Source: Marinilabiliales bacterium
Lineage (GTDB): Bacteria > Bacteroidota > Bacteroidia > Bacteroidales > ML635J-15
Length of the DNA: 64,000 nucleotides
Direction: 5' to 3'
Assembly (NCBI GenBank): GCA_002869385.1
Contig: PKTB01000022.1
Coordinates: 186,001-250,000, forward strand
In this document: one piece after another, positions 9,417 to 20,311 of the stretch
Numbering within the stretch: position 1 is the first letter of the stretch
Layout: each line of letters starts with the position of its first letter
Notes under the pieces: model-generated
Databases searched by the model: none
What the model saw: only the letters and a program-made list of their open reading frames with translations
Told to the model about the DNA's origin: nothing
Program-made: the position numbers and the translations under genes

Positions 9417-10109
9417 ATGTCTTTTATTGTAATCGAAGGTTTGGATGGTGCCGGAAAATCTACCCAGATAGATTTATTGAAGCAATATCTGACAAGTAAA
9501 CAGATTGAGTCAGAGTATATACATTTACCTACATCAGATTCGCGAATATTTGGAAATATGATTTCGAGATTTTTACGTGGTGAATTTGGGGGATTAAATG
9601 ATGTTGATCCTTATTTAGTGGCACTATTATTTGCAGGAGATCGTTATAATTTAGCTGATCAGATAAATAATTGGCAAAATGAAGGGAAAGTTGTAATAAA
9701 TGATAGATATGTGTATTCAAATATTGGTTTTCAATGCGCCAAGCAGAAGGACGAGGAGGAAGCAAATAAATTATTTGAATGGATTTTTGATTTAGAGTAC
9801 AATTATTTCAAGATTCCAAAACCGGATTTGAGTATTTTTCTTGATGTGCCGTTTGAATTTACAAAGAAAAGATTGACTGAGAACAGGAGTGGTAAAGACA
9901 GAGATTATCTGGAAGGTAAAATAGATATTCATGAAGCAGATTTGGATTTTCAGTCAAAAGTAAAAAAGACATATTTAAAGGCAATTGAAAATGATGAGGA
10001 TTTTGTGCGGATTGATTGTAGTGGAAAAAATGGTGAGATTTTGCCTCCTGATAACATTTCTCAACTGATCGTTGGAGAGCTTGAAAAAAGGAATTTGATT
10101 AATGTTTAA
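9417..10109 (+). CDS. tmk: Thymidylate kinase
   Basis: Phosphorylates dTMP to dTDP with ATP. The P-loop EGLDGAGKST opens the protein, and the DRYVYSN motif (about residues 100-106) supplies the catalytic Arg. The length of 230 residues is typical. The ATG at 9417 is preferred over the upstream TTG at 9387, because the P-loop then sits at the usual distance from the N-terminus and the promoter box overlaps the longer version. The lid region (RLTENRSGKDRDYLE) is visible. It is first gene of a tight operon with the DoxX gene 19 bases on. Confidence 0.9.
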   Translation: MSFIVIEGLDGAGKSTQIDLLKQYLTSKQIESEYIHLPTSDSRIFGNMISRFLRGEFGGLNDVDPYLVALLFAGDRYNLADQINNWQNEGKVVINDRYVYSNIGFQCAKQKDEEEANKLFEWIFDLEYNYFKIPKPDLSIFLDVPFEFTKKRLTENRSGKDRDYLEGKIDIHEADLDFQSKVKKTYLKAIENDEDFVRIDCSGKNGEILPPDNISQLIVGELEKRNLINV

Positions 10110-10128
10110 TTAAAAAAATACACGAGAT

Positions 10129-11682
10129 ATGAAGTTTTTAAGAAATCTAAGCAGAATTTTTGTAGGGCTTGTTTTTATTTATTCGGGTTTTGTTAAAGTT
10201 GTTGATCCTTTAGGGTCTGCTTATAAATTTACAGATTATTTTGTTGCTATGAATCTGGAGTTTTTGAGCGGAGCTGCATTAACTTTGGCAATTTTACTTT
10301 GTGTAGCAGAATTAGTTTTAGGTATTGCCTTATTATTTAATCTGGTTCCCAAAATTTCATCATGGGGAGCATTAATCTTCATGGCTTTATTTACTCCTTT
10401 GACACTTTGGTTAGCAGTTGCAAATCCAGTATCAGATTGTGGATGTTTTGGAGACGCTTTGATTTTAACTAATTGGCAAACATTCTTTAAAAATCTGATA
10501 ATATTAGCTTTTGTTTGTGTAATATTTTGGCAACGAAAAAACTTTAATCCATTTTATCGGCCATTTTGGCAATGGATACTCGGTTTCTTTTTTGCTGGAA
10601 TGGCATTCTGGTTGGCTTTCTATAGCTTAAATAACCTTCCAATTATCGATTTTCGTCCATATCATATTGGGGCTAATATTCCTGAGGGTATGATTGTTCC
10701 GGACGAAGAAAAGAATAATGTAGATGTTTACGAAAGTGTTTTTATCTATGAGAAGAATGGTGAGCAAAAAGAATTTACTGCTGAAACCTTGCCCGATTCA
10801 ACATGGACATTTGTTGATGCTGAGCATAAACTTGTGAAAGAAGGTTACAAACCACCTATTCACGATTTTACAATTGAACCTGTTTATGTTCCTGGATATA
10901 GTCAAGAACCTGTAGAAGAAACTTATGTGAATCTTTTTGATGCAGAGTTAATTTACTCAAAAGATGGGGAAACTGAAACATTTTATATTGATAATTTACC
11001 GGATAGTACATGGGTGTTTGAACAGATTATTTATGAAACAGACTTAGACCCTGATTTAGTAGAAGTTATTTATTTGACTCCTGGAGGAGATGAGGAAACA
11101 TTTAGTATATATAATCGTCCTGATGAAACATATATGTGGTTTGATGCATTTTATCCTACAGAAAGCTCTGGTGCAGCAATTCCTTATGGTGAAGATATTA
11201 CAGATCTTGTTTTAGCAGATGAAGGTTATTATTTCTTCCTTGTTATGACTCACGTTGATGATGCTAAGACTAAAAATCTGGATAGAATAAATGAAATCGC
11301 AGCTTTTTGTCAGACTGAAGTGATAAAATTTTATTGTCTTACAGCCTCAAATGCTGAAGAAATTGCAGAATTTGTAAAAACGAATGATCCTGTTTATGAT
11401 TTTTATAATACCGACCCAATTACACTAAAAACAGTAGTTCGTTCAAATCCAGGTCTTGTATTATTAAAGAATGGAACAATTATCGATAAATGGTCCTCAA
11501 AGAATATCCCTGATGTAAACGATTTGAATAAAGATTTAATGGCTCTCTCTATTACGAGCCAAAGAGCCGTTGCTGAAAATACACTTGCATTAACTTATGC
11601 ACTTGCATTATTGTTATTGATGGCAATCTTTCATATATTTTACACATGGATGCTGCAAAATAAGTATATAAGTAAAAATTAA
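10129..11682 (+). CDS. DoxX/BT_3928-type membrane protein with thioredoxin-like domain
   Basis: A 517-residue inner-membrane protein of a Bacteroidales family. The first 170 residues form a DoxX-like four-helix unit including the motif CGCFGD (104-109). A periplasmic part follows, with a thioredoxin-like region at about 350-460, and a last membrane helix at about 484-506. Unusually, a short unit with the signature F…LPDSTW.F appears three times (about 201-229, 271-297 and 312-339), the last degenerate. The family role may be redox-related in the envelope, but this is inference. It lies between tmk and tpiA; only three bases separate it from tpiA, so the genes are cotranscribed. Confidence 0.82.
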   Translation: MKFLRNLSRIFVGLVFIYSGFVKVVDPLGSAYKFTDYFVAMNLEFLSGAALTLAILLCVAELVLGIALLFNLVPKISSWGALIFMALFTPLTLWLAVANPVSDCGCFGDALILTNWQTFFKNLIILAFVCVIFWQRKNFNPFYRPFWQWILGFFFAGMAFWLAFYSLNNLPIIDFRPYHIGANIPEGMIVPDEEKNNVDVYESVFIYEKNGEQKEFTAETLPDSTWTFVDAEHKLVKEGYKPPIHDFTIEPVYVPGYSQEPVEETYVNLFDAELIYSKDGETETFYIDNLPDSTWVFEQIIYETDLDPDLVEVIYLTPGGDEETFSIYNRPDETYMWFDAFYPTESSGAAIPYGEDITDLVLADEGYYFFLVMTHVDDAKTKNLDRINEIAAFCQTEVIKFYCLTASNAEEIAEFVKTNDPVYDFYNTDPITLKTVVRSNPGLVLLKNGTIIDKWSSKNIPDVNDLNKDLMALSITSQRAVAENTLALTYALALLLLMAIFHIFYTWMLQNKYISKN

Positions 11683-11685
11683 TAT

Positions 11686-12447
11686 ATGAGAAGTAAAATA
11701 GTTGCAGGAAACTGGAAAATGAATACACTTCCAAAAGAGGGAGTTGAATTAGCCAGAGGAATTAATGAGTTTTTCAGTAAGGAAAAACTTGACTCTAATG
11801 TCAAAATAGTAATAGGAGTTCCATATACACATATTGATGCATGTGTTAAAGAAGTGGATTTTCGTAAGATTTTTGTTGCAGCTCAAAACTGTTAGCAGTT
11901 TGAAAATGGAGCATATACTGGTGAGATTTCAAGCATAATGATAAAGAGTTTAGGGGCTCAATATGTAATTATCGGACATAGTGAGAGGCGTCAAATTTTT
12001 GGCGAAACAGATGATGTGATTGCGATGAAATTAGCTCAGGCGCACAAAAATGCGCTTTTTCCAATCTTATGCTGTGGCGAAACTCTGGAACAGCGTGAAA
12101 GCAATAAGCATTTCGAAATAGTGAAAGACCAGTTAGAAAAATCATTAGCAAAGACAGATAGCTTTAATATTTTAAGGACAGTAATTGCTTATGAACCGGT
12201 TTGGGCAATAGGAACTGGTAAAACTGCCAGTCCTGAGCAAGCACAAGAAATGCATTCTTTTATTCGTAGTATATTGGCTGAAATCTATGATAAAAATATT
12301 GCTGATCAAATTTCCATTTTGTATGGTGGAAGCGTTAAACCAGCAAATGCAGCAGAATTATTTTCTCAAGATGATATAGATGGTGGATTAATTGGTGGAG
12401 CCTCACTTAAAAAAGAAGATTTTATTGATATTTATAAGGCTATTTAG
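11686..12447 (+). CDS. tpiA: Triosephosphate isomerase, interrupted by one TAG
   Basis: Interconverts dihydroxyacetone phosphate and glyceraldehyde 3-phosphate in glycolysis. The N-terminal GNWKMN (catalytic Lys), IIGHSERR (catalytic His), AYEPVWAIGTGKTA (catalytic Glu) and C-terminal GGSVKP and GLIGGASL are all present. The full length is 253 residues. The TAG at 11893-11895 (codon 70) falls after VAAQNC, in a loop where the family is variable (Ser, His or Ala); reading continues with QFENGAYTGE. Ser TCG or Glu GAG would each give TAG by one C>A or G>T. An intact copy is essential in most Bacteroidota, so the break is suspicious. Confidence 0.93.
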
Positions 12448-13272
12448 ATGAATTATATTGAGTTAACTATTGAAATACCTGAAGAAAAAGAATACATAAA
12501 GGAAATTGTTGTTGCATTTCTTGCAGAGCAGTCATTTGAAAGCTTTTCAGAAAAAGAAAAAACTTTATTTGCTTATGTTCCGGTTGATTCGTTTGATAAA
12601 AATGAAACCGTGATGTTAATGAATGCTTATGGTTTAAATTATTCTCATAAGGAAATTGAGCAGCAAAATTGGAATAAGGAATGGGAAACTAATTACAATC
12701 CAATTATTATTGAAGACAAACTTGCGATTAAAGCTCCTTTTCATAATCAGGAATTCGATACTGAGCATACAATTTTAATAGAGCCTAAGATGTCCTTTGG
12801 GACTGGTCACCATGCAACAACTCATATGATGTGTAAGCTGTTGTCAGAATATTCGTTGTCAGAGGCTTCTGTTTTGGATATGGGATGTGGAACAGGAGTA
12901 TTAGCTATTTATGCTGCACTATTAGGTGCCGACCCTATTGTAGCAATAGATATTGATGAATGGGCATATGAAAATACGGTTGAAAATGCTGAGAGAAATC
13001 AAATAAATAATATTCAATCTATAAGAGGTGATGTAAATTCAATACCGCAAAAGAAATTTGATTTCGTTTTAGCCAATATCAATCTTAATATTTTAAAGAA
13101 TGATATTCCTCAATATTCAAAGTGTATGGATGCAGGTTCTGTACTGATGTTGAGTGGGTTTTTTAGTACTGAGTTGGATCAAATTGAGAAGGTATGTAAT
13201 GATAATGGTTTGTTTTTTGTAAAAAGTATTACTAAAGACAGCTGGAATGCTTGTGTTTTTTCAAAGAAATGA
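12448..13272 (+). CDS. prmA: Ribosomal protein L11 methyltransferase
   Basis: Trimethylates ribosomal protein L11 with S-adenosylmethionine. The N-terminal substrate-recognition domain covers about the first 100 residues. The catalytic part shows FGTGHHATT, the SAM-binding motif VLDMGCGTGVLAI and the motif LANINLNIL. The 274-residue length is typical of Bacteroidota. Its ATG directly follows the tpiA stop codon, so the two are translationally adjacent. A probable terminator follows. Confidence 0.92.
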   Translation: MNYIELTIEIPEEKEYIKEIVVAFLAEQSFESFSEKEKTLFAYVPVDSFDKNETVMLMNAYGLNYSHKEIEQQNWNKEWETNYNPIIIEDKLAIKAPFHNQEFDTEHTILIEPKMSFGTGHHATTHMMCKLLSEYSLSEASVLDMGCGTGVLAIYAALLGADPIVAIDIDEWAYENTVENAERNQINNIQSIRGDVNSIPQKKFDFVLANINLNILKNDIPQYSKCMDAGSVLMLSGFFSTELDQIEKVCNDNGLFFVKSITKDSWNACVFSKK

Positions 13273-13276
13273 TACT

Positions 13277-13307
13277 GTAGCAGACTTAGAATGTCTGTAC
13301 GGTTTTT
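13277..13307 (+). terminator. Probable terminator after prmA
   Basis: A GTA-CAGAC / GTCTG-TAC stem with one bulged base and a 7-nt loop is followed by GGTTTTTA. It closes the tmk-prmA run. Confidence 0.5.
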
Positions 13308-13347
13308 ATATAAACTCTACCTGTAATAGGTAATATAATTTGAACAT

Positions 13348-16300
13348 ATGAAGAGAATATTTTCAGTAGTTGCTTTAGTCTTCGTATTTGGAGTTTTAAG
13401 TGCTCAGGTTTTTCCAGAAGATCCGGAGAAATTTGCACGTGCATATGAAAAGGAATTAGGTTATACCGGAGAATTTCGAGATAATGCTAAAAGCATGAGT
13501 AAGGAATTCAGTGAATTCTGGGAAACCGATAGTCTTACACCTGACGAAAAGACTCAGTTTATCAATACTGCAAATATTATGGCATCAAAAGGGTGTAAAG
13601 GCTATCCTAACTTTGTTGCCTATACTGATGTAATGTTGAATTTTACACGTAAAGATATCGATCAGGGACAATACGATGATTATGAAAAAGCCTTATTGGG
13701 AATATTAAATGCAGGTAAAAGACCTAAGTTAAATGATGTATCTGACTTTATTACATTAATTGATAAATTGATTGCTCATGATATTGTATCTGAAACTGCA
13801 AGAGGCAAGTGGAAAGTAAATAATAATTCATTTCTGATTGATTATGATACAGAATTAAAAGTCATATTTGATAATGTAGATTTGATAGGTTTTAAAGGTG
13901 TTGACAGTTTGAAAATCTATAAAACAGATGCAGTGTTTTATCCTATGAAAAATACATGGCAAGGTAAAGGCGGTATTGTTGGTTGGGAACGTGTTGGATA
14001 TGGATTAGACAGTATTCAAGCAAAATTGACTTCGTATTCTATCGATATGCGAAATGTTACTTATTCAGCAGACTCTGTAGTATTTACAAACTCAATGTTC
14101 TTTAAAGATCAACCATTGATGGGTAAGTTAATAGATAAAGCAGGAAATCTTGATGATCCTTTAAAATCAGATTATCCAAAATTTACCAGTTATACACAGC
14201 ACTTTGAGTTGGTTGATATTGTTCCCGGTGTTAATTATGAAGGAGGGTTTAGTATTCACGGCTCAAGTTTTATTGGTAGTGGAACGAAAGATGAACTTGC
14301 TAAAATGACAATAACAAAAAACGATACTATTTCACTTGAAGCATTTTCAAAAGCATTTTATATTGATAACAAGATGATTGTTACAGATGATTGTGCAATT
14401 ATTTTACGACTCGCCGAAGATTCTATATATCATCCAAGTTTGACTTTTAGATTTCATAATCAAATTGGTTTTCTTGAATTGATACGAACCAAAGAAGGAA
14501 TGTCCAAGGTTAACTTTAGCAACTCATATCATCATGTAAATATGGACTTTACCTGGATGAAGTGGTTTATTGAGAAGTTTAAAATTGATTTTACAATGAT
14601 TAAAACTCCAGGTATGCCGAATGAGGTGTTGTTTGAGTCTTCGGATTATTATACATTAGAAAGGTATAAGCAAATTCAAAAGAGAGACCCTCAACATCCT
14701 TTAGTAGTTATTACAGGTTTTGTAAGTGCATGGGCAGGATATCCAGAGTTTTATCTAAATGATCTAGCAAAATATATTGGATATAGTACTCAGCAAACTG
14801 TACAAATGGTATTATCTCTTGCTTATCAGGGTTTTTTAAGTTACGATTCTCAGACAGAGCTAATTAAAGTATATCCTGAGGCTTGGAAGATGGTAGAGGC
14901 GCACAGAGGGACAAAAGACTCTGATGTTATTCAGTTTTATTCAAAAACGGAAGATAATGATGCAAATGCAGAGTTAAGTCTGCTTAACTTTTACTTAAAA
15001 ATGGAAGGCGTTCCATCAGTCCACTTATCTGATTCGCAAAGCGTTAAGGTGTATCCAAGTGATCAGAAAATCAATCTTAAAAAGAATAGAACATTTACTT
15101 TTGATGGAACAATACAAGCCGGTCAGTTTTATTTTTACGGTAGTAACTTTAAGTTTGATTATAATCGATTTATGATAAATTTGACACAATGTGATTCCAT
15201 GAAAATGGTTGCGGAAACTGATTTTCTTGATTCTGAAGGTAACTATAAACCTGCAATTGTCAGGAATAAGCTGGAACAAATAAATGGAGAGTTCTTTATC
15301 GATGAGCCAATGAATAAATCTGGCAAACAAGATTTTCCCGAATACCCCAAATTTATTTCCAAGGATAAAACCTATGTATATTATGATAGACAAGATGTTT
15401 ATGACAGGGCTTATACACGAAATAAATTTTATTTTGAAGTTGATACTTTTGAATTAGATAGTATTGAAGGATATTCCAGAGCAAATCTGCATTTTGAAGG
15501 GACTCTTTATTCCGGAGGTATATTCCCTCCAATAAAAGAGACTTTGCGTTTACGAAAGAATGATTTTTCATTAGGGTTTAATTACGACACTCCACCTCAG
15601 GGTTTACCTTTATATGAGGGTAAAGCAACATATTACCACGAAATTGATTTGAGTAATGAAGGATTGAGAGGAGCAGGTAAGATTGATTATTTAACATCAG
15701 ATGTTGATGCCGATTATATAATCTTCTTCTTAGACAATATGGAAGGTCATTCAGAGAATTTTGTGCTTAATAAACAAAAATCACCTGTTGAATATCCATC
15801 AGTTGTAGGTAAAGACAATACACTTAGGTGGAATGTAGAAGACGATGAATTTATTGTTAAAAAGGATACCACCAATTTCGAGATGTATGACGGTCAAGGT
15901 ATTTTGGATGGAGACCTGATTGTAAAATCAGATGGGCTTTACGGTAATGGTAAATTGCATATCGAGAAAGCAAAAGTAAGTTCTGATGAATTCCATTTCT
16001 TACAAGATGGTGTTTTGGCTGATACTGCTGATTTTGATTTATATACCGTAAATGTTCTAAATACTGATTTTGAATCAGATAATGTTAATGCAAATATTGA
16101 TTTCATTGAAAGAAAAGGGTTGTTCAGAACTAATGGAGAGAAAACCATATGGAAATTTCCAAAGAATAAGTACATAAGTGAAATGAATGAGATGACCTGG
16201 TATATGGATCAGCAGGAACTAGAAATTAGTGCAGATACTGATGTGCTTGAAAAGCTTGAAAATGTAGATGAAAACATTAGTCCGAATGAATGGGAAGATA

Positions 16301-17850
16301 TTTTCCTTGAAGGTCCAAGGTTTACATCGGTTCATCCAAGACAGGACTCATTAAGTTTTGTTGCTCCACGTGCGAAATATAATTATAAAGATCATATTAT
16401 TTATGCTGAAGGTGTAAAGTTTATTCGTGTTGCTGATGCAACTATATATACCGATGATGGTAATGTTACCATTGAAAAAGATGCTGTTATGCGTCCGCTG
16501 GAGAACGCAAAAATTATAGCTAACTCTACAACTCGTTATCATACAATTTATAATGCTATGGTTAGCATTTATGGTAAAAGAGAATATACTGCATATGGAG
16601 ATTATGATTATATGGGCAATACGTTGATACCACAAACTATTCATTTTACAAAAGTTGCTGTTGATGCTTCCGGACAAACATATGCAAAAGGAGATATACT
16701 TGAACCTGATGAGTTTATGTTAAACCCATTTTATGGTTTCCAGGGTGGGGTTAATCTTTTTGCAAATCAAAAAGACCTTGAGTTTAACGGTGGAGTTAAA
16801 ATTAAATATGAATGCGACACTTCTGCAGCAAACTGGTTAAAATTCAAGTCATTTGTAGATACTGAGGATATTTATATTCCGGTTGATACTTTGCCTTATA
16901 ATATAAATAATTCAAGGTTGTCTGCTGGGTTCTTACTGTCAAGTTCTAATCAGGTATATCCTGCATTTCTAACAAAGAAACGAAATCAATACGACGAGGA
17001 ATTATTTACAGCACATGGTTTCTTGAATTATGACAAGGAAGAAGGTAAGTATATGATTGCTTCAAAAGAAAAATTAAGTTAATCAAGTCTTCCTGGAAAC
17101 TATATACATATCCATAAATCAATTTGTAATGTATATGGAAATGGTAGAGTTAATTTCTAAAAAGATTTTGGCCTATTTAATCCTAATATGATTGGAAATG
17201 TAATGTACTATCCTGATACTGATACTACTGAGTTTGAGGTTTCAATGATTATGGACGCTTATTTTAATAAAAGTGCCATGGAGAATATGTCAGACAAACT
17301 TAACTCTACTGCAGGTCTGGTAGGTATAGATCCTCGAAATGATGTTTACGAAAGAGCATTGATAGAATATTTGGGTACAGAGGTTGCTGATGAATGGTTC
17401 TCAAATCAGAGTTTAGGTAACTATTCAAAACTACAAAAAGAACTTGCCGATAAATTTATTTTTAATGAGTTGACTTTTATTTGGTATCCTGAATTAAGCT
17501 CGTTTGTACATTATGGCCCAATAGGAATTGCAAATATTGGAAAGAATCAAGTTAATAAATATGTTTTTGGTTTTATTAGGATTGAAAAATCCCGTAGGGG
17601 AGATGTTTTTGAGATGTTACTTGAACCAACAGATGAACTTTGGTATTATTTTAAATATACTGCCGGAACGTTTAGTGGTATTTCTTCTGATGAAACATTT
17701 AACCAAATCGTTTATGATACCAAACCAAATCAACGAGAATTAAAGGAAAATGGTATCTTCTATCAGTATGGACTTGGAAGCTCAACTTATATGAAGAGGT
17801 TTAGAAAAGAAATGTATCAGAAATTTGATTTAGGTGATGATACGGATTAA
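13348..17850 (+). CDS. Large secreted protein of unknown function, two in-frame TAA
   Basis: A 1500-residue protein with a signal peptide ending at VLSAQ. It consists mainly of repeated beta-strand segments resembling the LptA/OstA jelly-roll pattern (for example IYAEGVKFIRVADATIY and AKYNYKDHIIYAEG), with an alpha-helical N-terminal part of about 130 residues. I recall long uncharacterised proteins of this kind ahead of GWxTD genes in Bacteroidales. A role in the outer membrane or periplasm is an inference. Two TAA codons lie close together at 17080-17082 (codon 1245) and 17158-17160 (codon 1271), and the frame continues for another 230 residues. Its end overlaps the next gene by 17 bases. 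Confidence 0.75.
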
Positions 17851-19129
17851 AGCAATAATACCTATATCATTTGTACTGATGATTATAGCATTATCATGTT
17901 ATAATCCTCAAATTGCTGAAGTAGAACAATCGCCATCTTATAAATACAATTTTTCTTCATTGTATAATCCTTCAGAAACAAGCATACACCCTCAGGTTAA
18001 GGTGTTTGTTAAAAGTGATACTGAAGCTACAGTGTTTTTTAAGCTATCTACAGAAGAAATTAAAGCTAATCTTCAAAGTCAGATGGATACAAGCTTTAAA
18101 TTAGTTGTTAAATATGCTTTAAGGGATGTTGCAACTTTTGAAATTGTTGACTCCGGAGTTAATATTTTTAATATTAATCCTAGAGTTGATGCAAGATTTA
18201 TTGGTTCAAGTTTTAATATTAACCTTATCAAAGGTTCACAAAATAAGCTAATTGTTGGTTTTACCGGACCCAAAGCTTATAGCGGTAGCAGAATGATATT
18301 TGATATTGATAATAGTAGCGATTTTTCTAATGACAGATTTATCCTTGAAAAGAAAGAGCTAAATGGTTATGAGCTTGTTTTTGATAATTTTGTCAAATCA
18401 GGTAGAAACTATAGAATAAGCTCTAACACCTTTGACAAGTACAGTTTTAATGTCAGTTTATATGGTTTTGATGATTATATTGTTATCCCACCTTATTATA
18501 TTGCTGATCCGGAAGAGGTTTTGCCGGAGCCGGACTCATTATTTACATATACTGTTGGAGATTCAATAAGTTTTGATTCGATTGGATATTATGTTTTTAG
18601 AGCATCATCGAATAGTGAGGGAGTATTTTGTTTATTGAATGCCGGAAACACATTTCCTGAGATAGAGATATTATCAGACATGTATGAACCTTTAAAACTT
18701 GTAGCAACAAATAGAGAACTAAATAGTATTAAGGAATAGGATAACTTGAAAGTGTCAATTGATAATTTTTGGTTAGGGAAATCAAATAATCAAAAATTTG
18801 CACGCGAGCAGATTAGAGTATTTTATACAAGAGTTGAGTTAGCAAATAAGTATTTTAGTGACTATCGCGAAGGATGGAAAACAGATAGAGGTAATCTATA
18901 TGTAATTCTTGGGCCACCAACAATTGTCAATATGAGTTCAAGCGGTGAGGAGTGGTTTTATGGTGAAAATCCAGATGTTGCCGGAGTTCTTTTTATTTTC
19001 GATAAAGGAAAAAGTATTACAGGACACACAATATACAGACTAAGACGGGATGCAATGTATCAGACTATATGGGGACAAGCATTAACAACATGGCGAAATG
19101 GAAGAATATTTACAATAACTAAGAATTAA
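17834..19129 (+). CDS. GWxTD-domain lipoprotein, interrupted by one TAG
   Basis: A 431-residue predicted lipoprotein: the N-terminus ends in a lipobox (MIIALSC, Cys near 22). The C-terminal quarter is a GWxTD domain, with the defining GWKTDRG, then YVILGPP and EEWFYGE. The function is unknown, but in Bacteroidales this family sits between a large secreted protein and rlmB as here. The start ATG overlaps the end of the preceding gene. TAG at 18737-18739 (codon 302) lies between SIKE and DNLKVSIDNFW, directly ahead of the GWxTD domain. Confidence 0.82.
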
Positions 19130-19136
19130 TTAATAA

Positions 19137-19868
19137 ATGGCAAATTATATATTTGGAATCAGACCGGTAATTGAAGCATTAAAATCGGGAAAATAGATTG
19201 ATAAGGTACTTGTTAAAAAAAATCTTACAGGAAGTCTTGTAAGTGAATTATATGCTGAACTAAAGAAGAATGGTTTAAAAGCTCAATTTGTTCCTGCTGA
19301 ACGAATAGATAAGATATCTAAAGCAAATAATAAAGGTGTTGTTGCCTATGTTTCTCCAATTAGTTATTATGATTTGGAGGACCTGCTAAGTGAAAAATTT
19401 GATGAAGAAAAAAATCCATTAATAATTATTCTTGATGGTGTAACAGATGTTAGAAATTTTGGGGCAATCTCAAGAACTGCTGAATGTATGGGTGCAGATG
19501 CAATTGTTATTCCAAGAGATAATAGTGTGAGGGTGACAGAAGACGCAATTAAAACATCTGCCGGAGCATTATATAATATTCCGGTTTGTAAAGTGGAAAA
19601 TCTCGTTGATACTGTAATTTTAGTACAGCAGATGGGTTTAAATGTTGTTGCAGCATCTGAAAAATCCTATAAAAACTTATTTGAATCTGATTTGAAACAA
19701 CCAACAGCTATTGTTATGGGTGCTGAAGATAAGGGAGTATCCCAGCAATTGATTAGAAGAATTAAAGATGTTTATAAGATTCCAACTAGTGGGAAAACTG
19801 ATTCATTAAATGTTTCTGTTGCAGCGGGTATGTTTTTGTATGAAGCTATAAGACAAAGATCCGAATAA
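19137..19868 (+). CDS. rlmB: 23S rRNA guanosine-2'-O-methyltransferase RlmB, interrupted by TAG
   Basis: A SPOUT-class TrmH-family methyltransferase, 243 residues, that methylates G2251 of 23S rRNA. An N-terminal substrate-binding domain (MANYIFGIRPVIEALKSGK…) precedes the knotted catalytic domain with LDGVTDVRNFGAI, VMGAEDKGV and SLNVSVAAG. The ATG at 19137 lies 8 bases past the GWxTD stop. Codon 20 (19194-19196) is TAG in SGK…IDKV, where the family typically has Glu (GAG to TAG, G>T). A short product from 19374 would lack the whole substrate domain. Confidence 0.9.
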
Positions 19869-19869
19869 G

Positions 19870-20238
19870 TTATCCGATAAACTTTTCAATTTTTGAAATA
19901 AGTAATTCCTCGTGTATAGGTTTTGGTATATGGTCATTACAACCTGCCGATAATGCAGAATCGATATCATCTTTATATGCATAAGCAGTTTGAGCAATTA
20001 TCGGAACCACTGTATTAAACTTTCTTATTTCTTTGGTAGCCTCAAACCCATCCATCTCAGGCATTTTCATGTCCATAAGTATTAAGGATATTTTGTCACC
20101 TTTTTCTTTTAGTGTTTTGATGGCATCATTACCATTGTCAACATAGATAATATCATATATCTCTTGATCGATGATCTCTTTATAAAATAAATAATTTAGA
20201 GATTAATCATCCGCAATTAGTATACATGGCTTTGACAT
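19870..20238 (-). CDS. Single-domain response regulator, interrupted by TAA
   Basis: A 122-residue receiver domain with no output domain. MSKPCILIADD… gives the acidic pocket, LILMDMKMPEMDGFEA holds the phospho-acceptor Asp, TAYAY the Thr and PKPI the conserved Lys. Codon 12 (20203-20205) is TAA directly after IADD, where receivers of this type have Glu (DDE). Stand-alone receivers of this subtype usually partner a hybrid kinase; no such kinase is adjacent. It is convergent with rlmB, leaving one base between their stop codons. Confidence 0.85.
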
Positions 20239-20311
20239 AGTGCAACAATTTGATAATGTAAAAATAAGAAATAATTTAATAACCGCATTCTAAATTTATT
20301 AGATGATAAAT

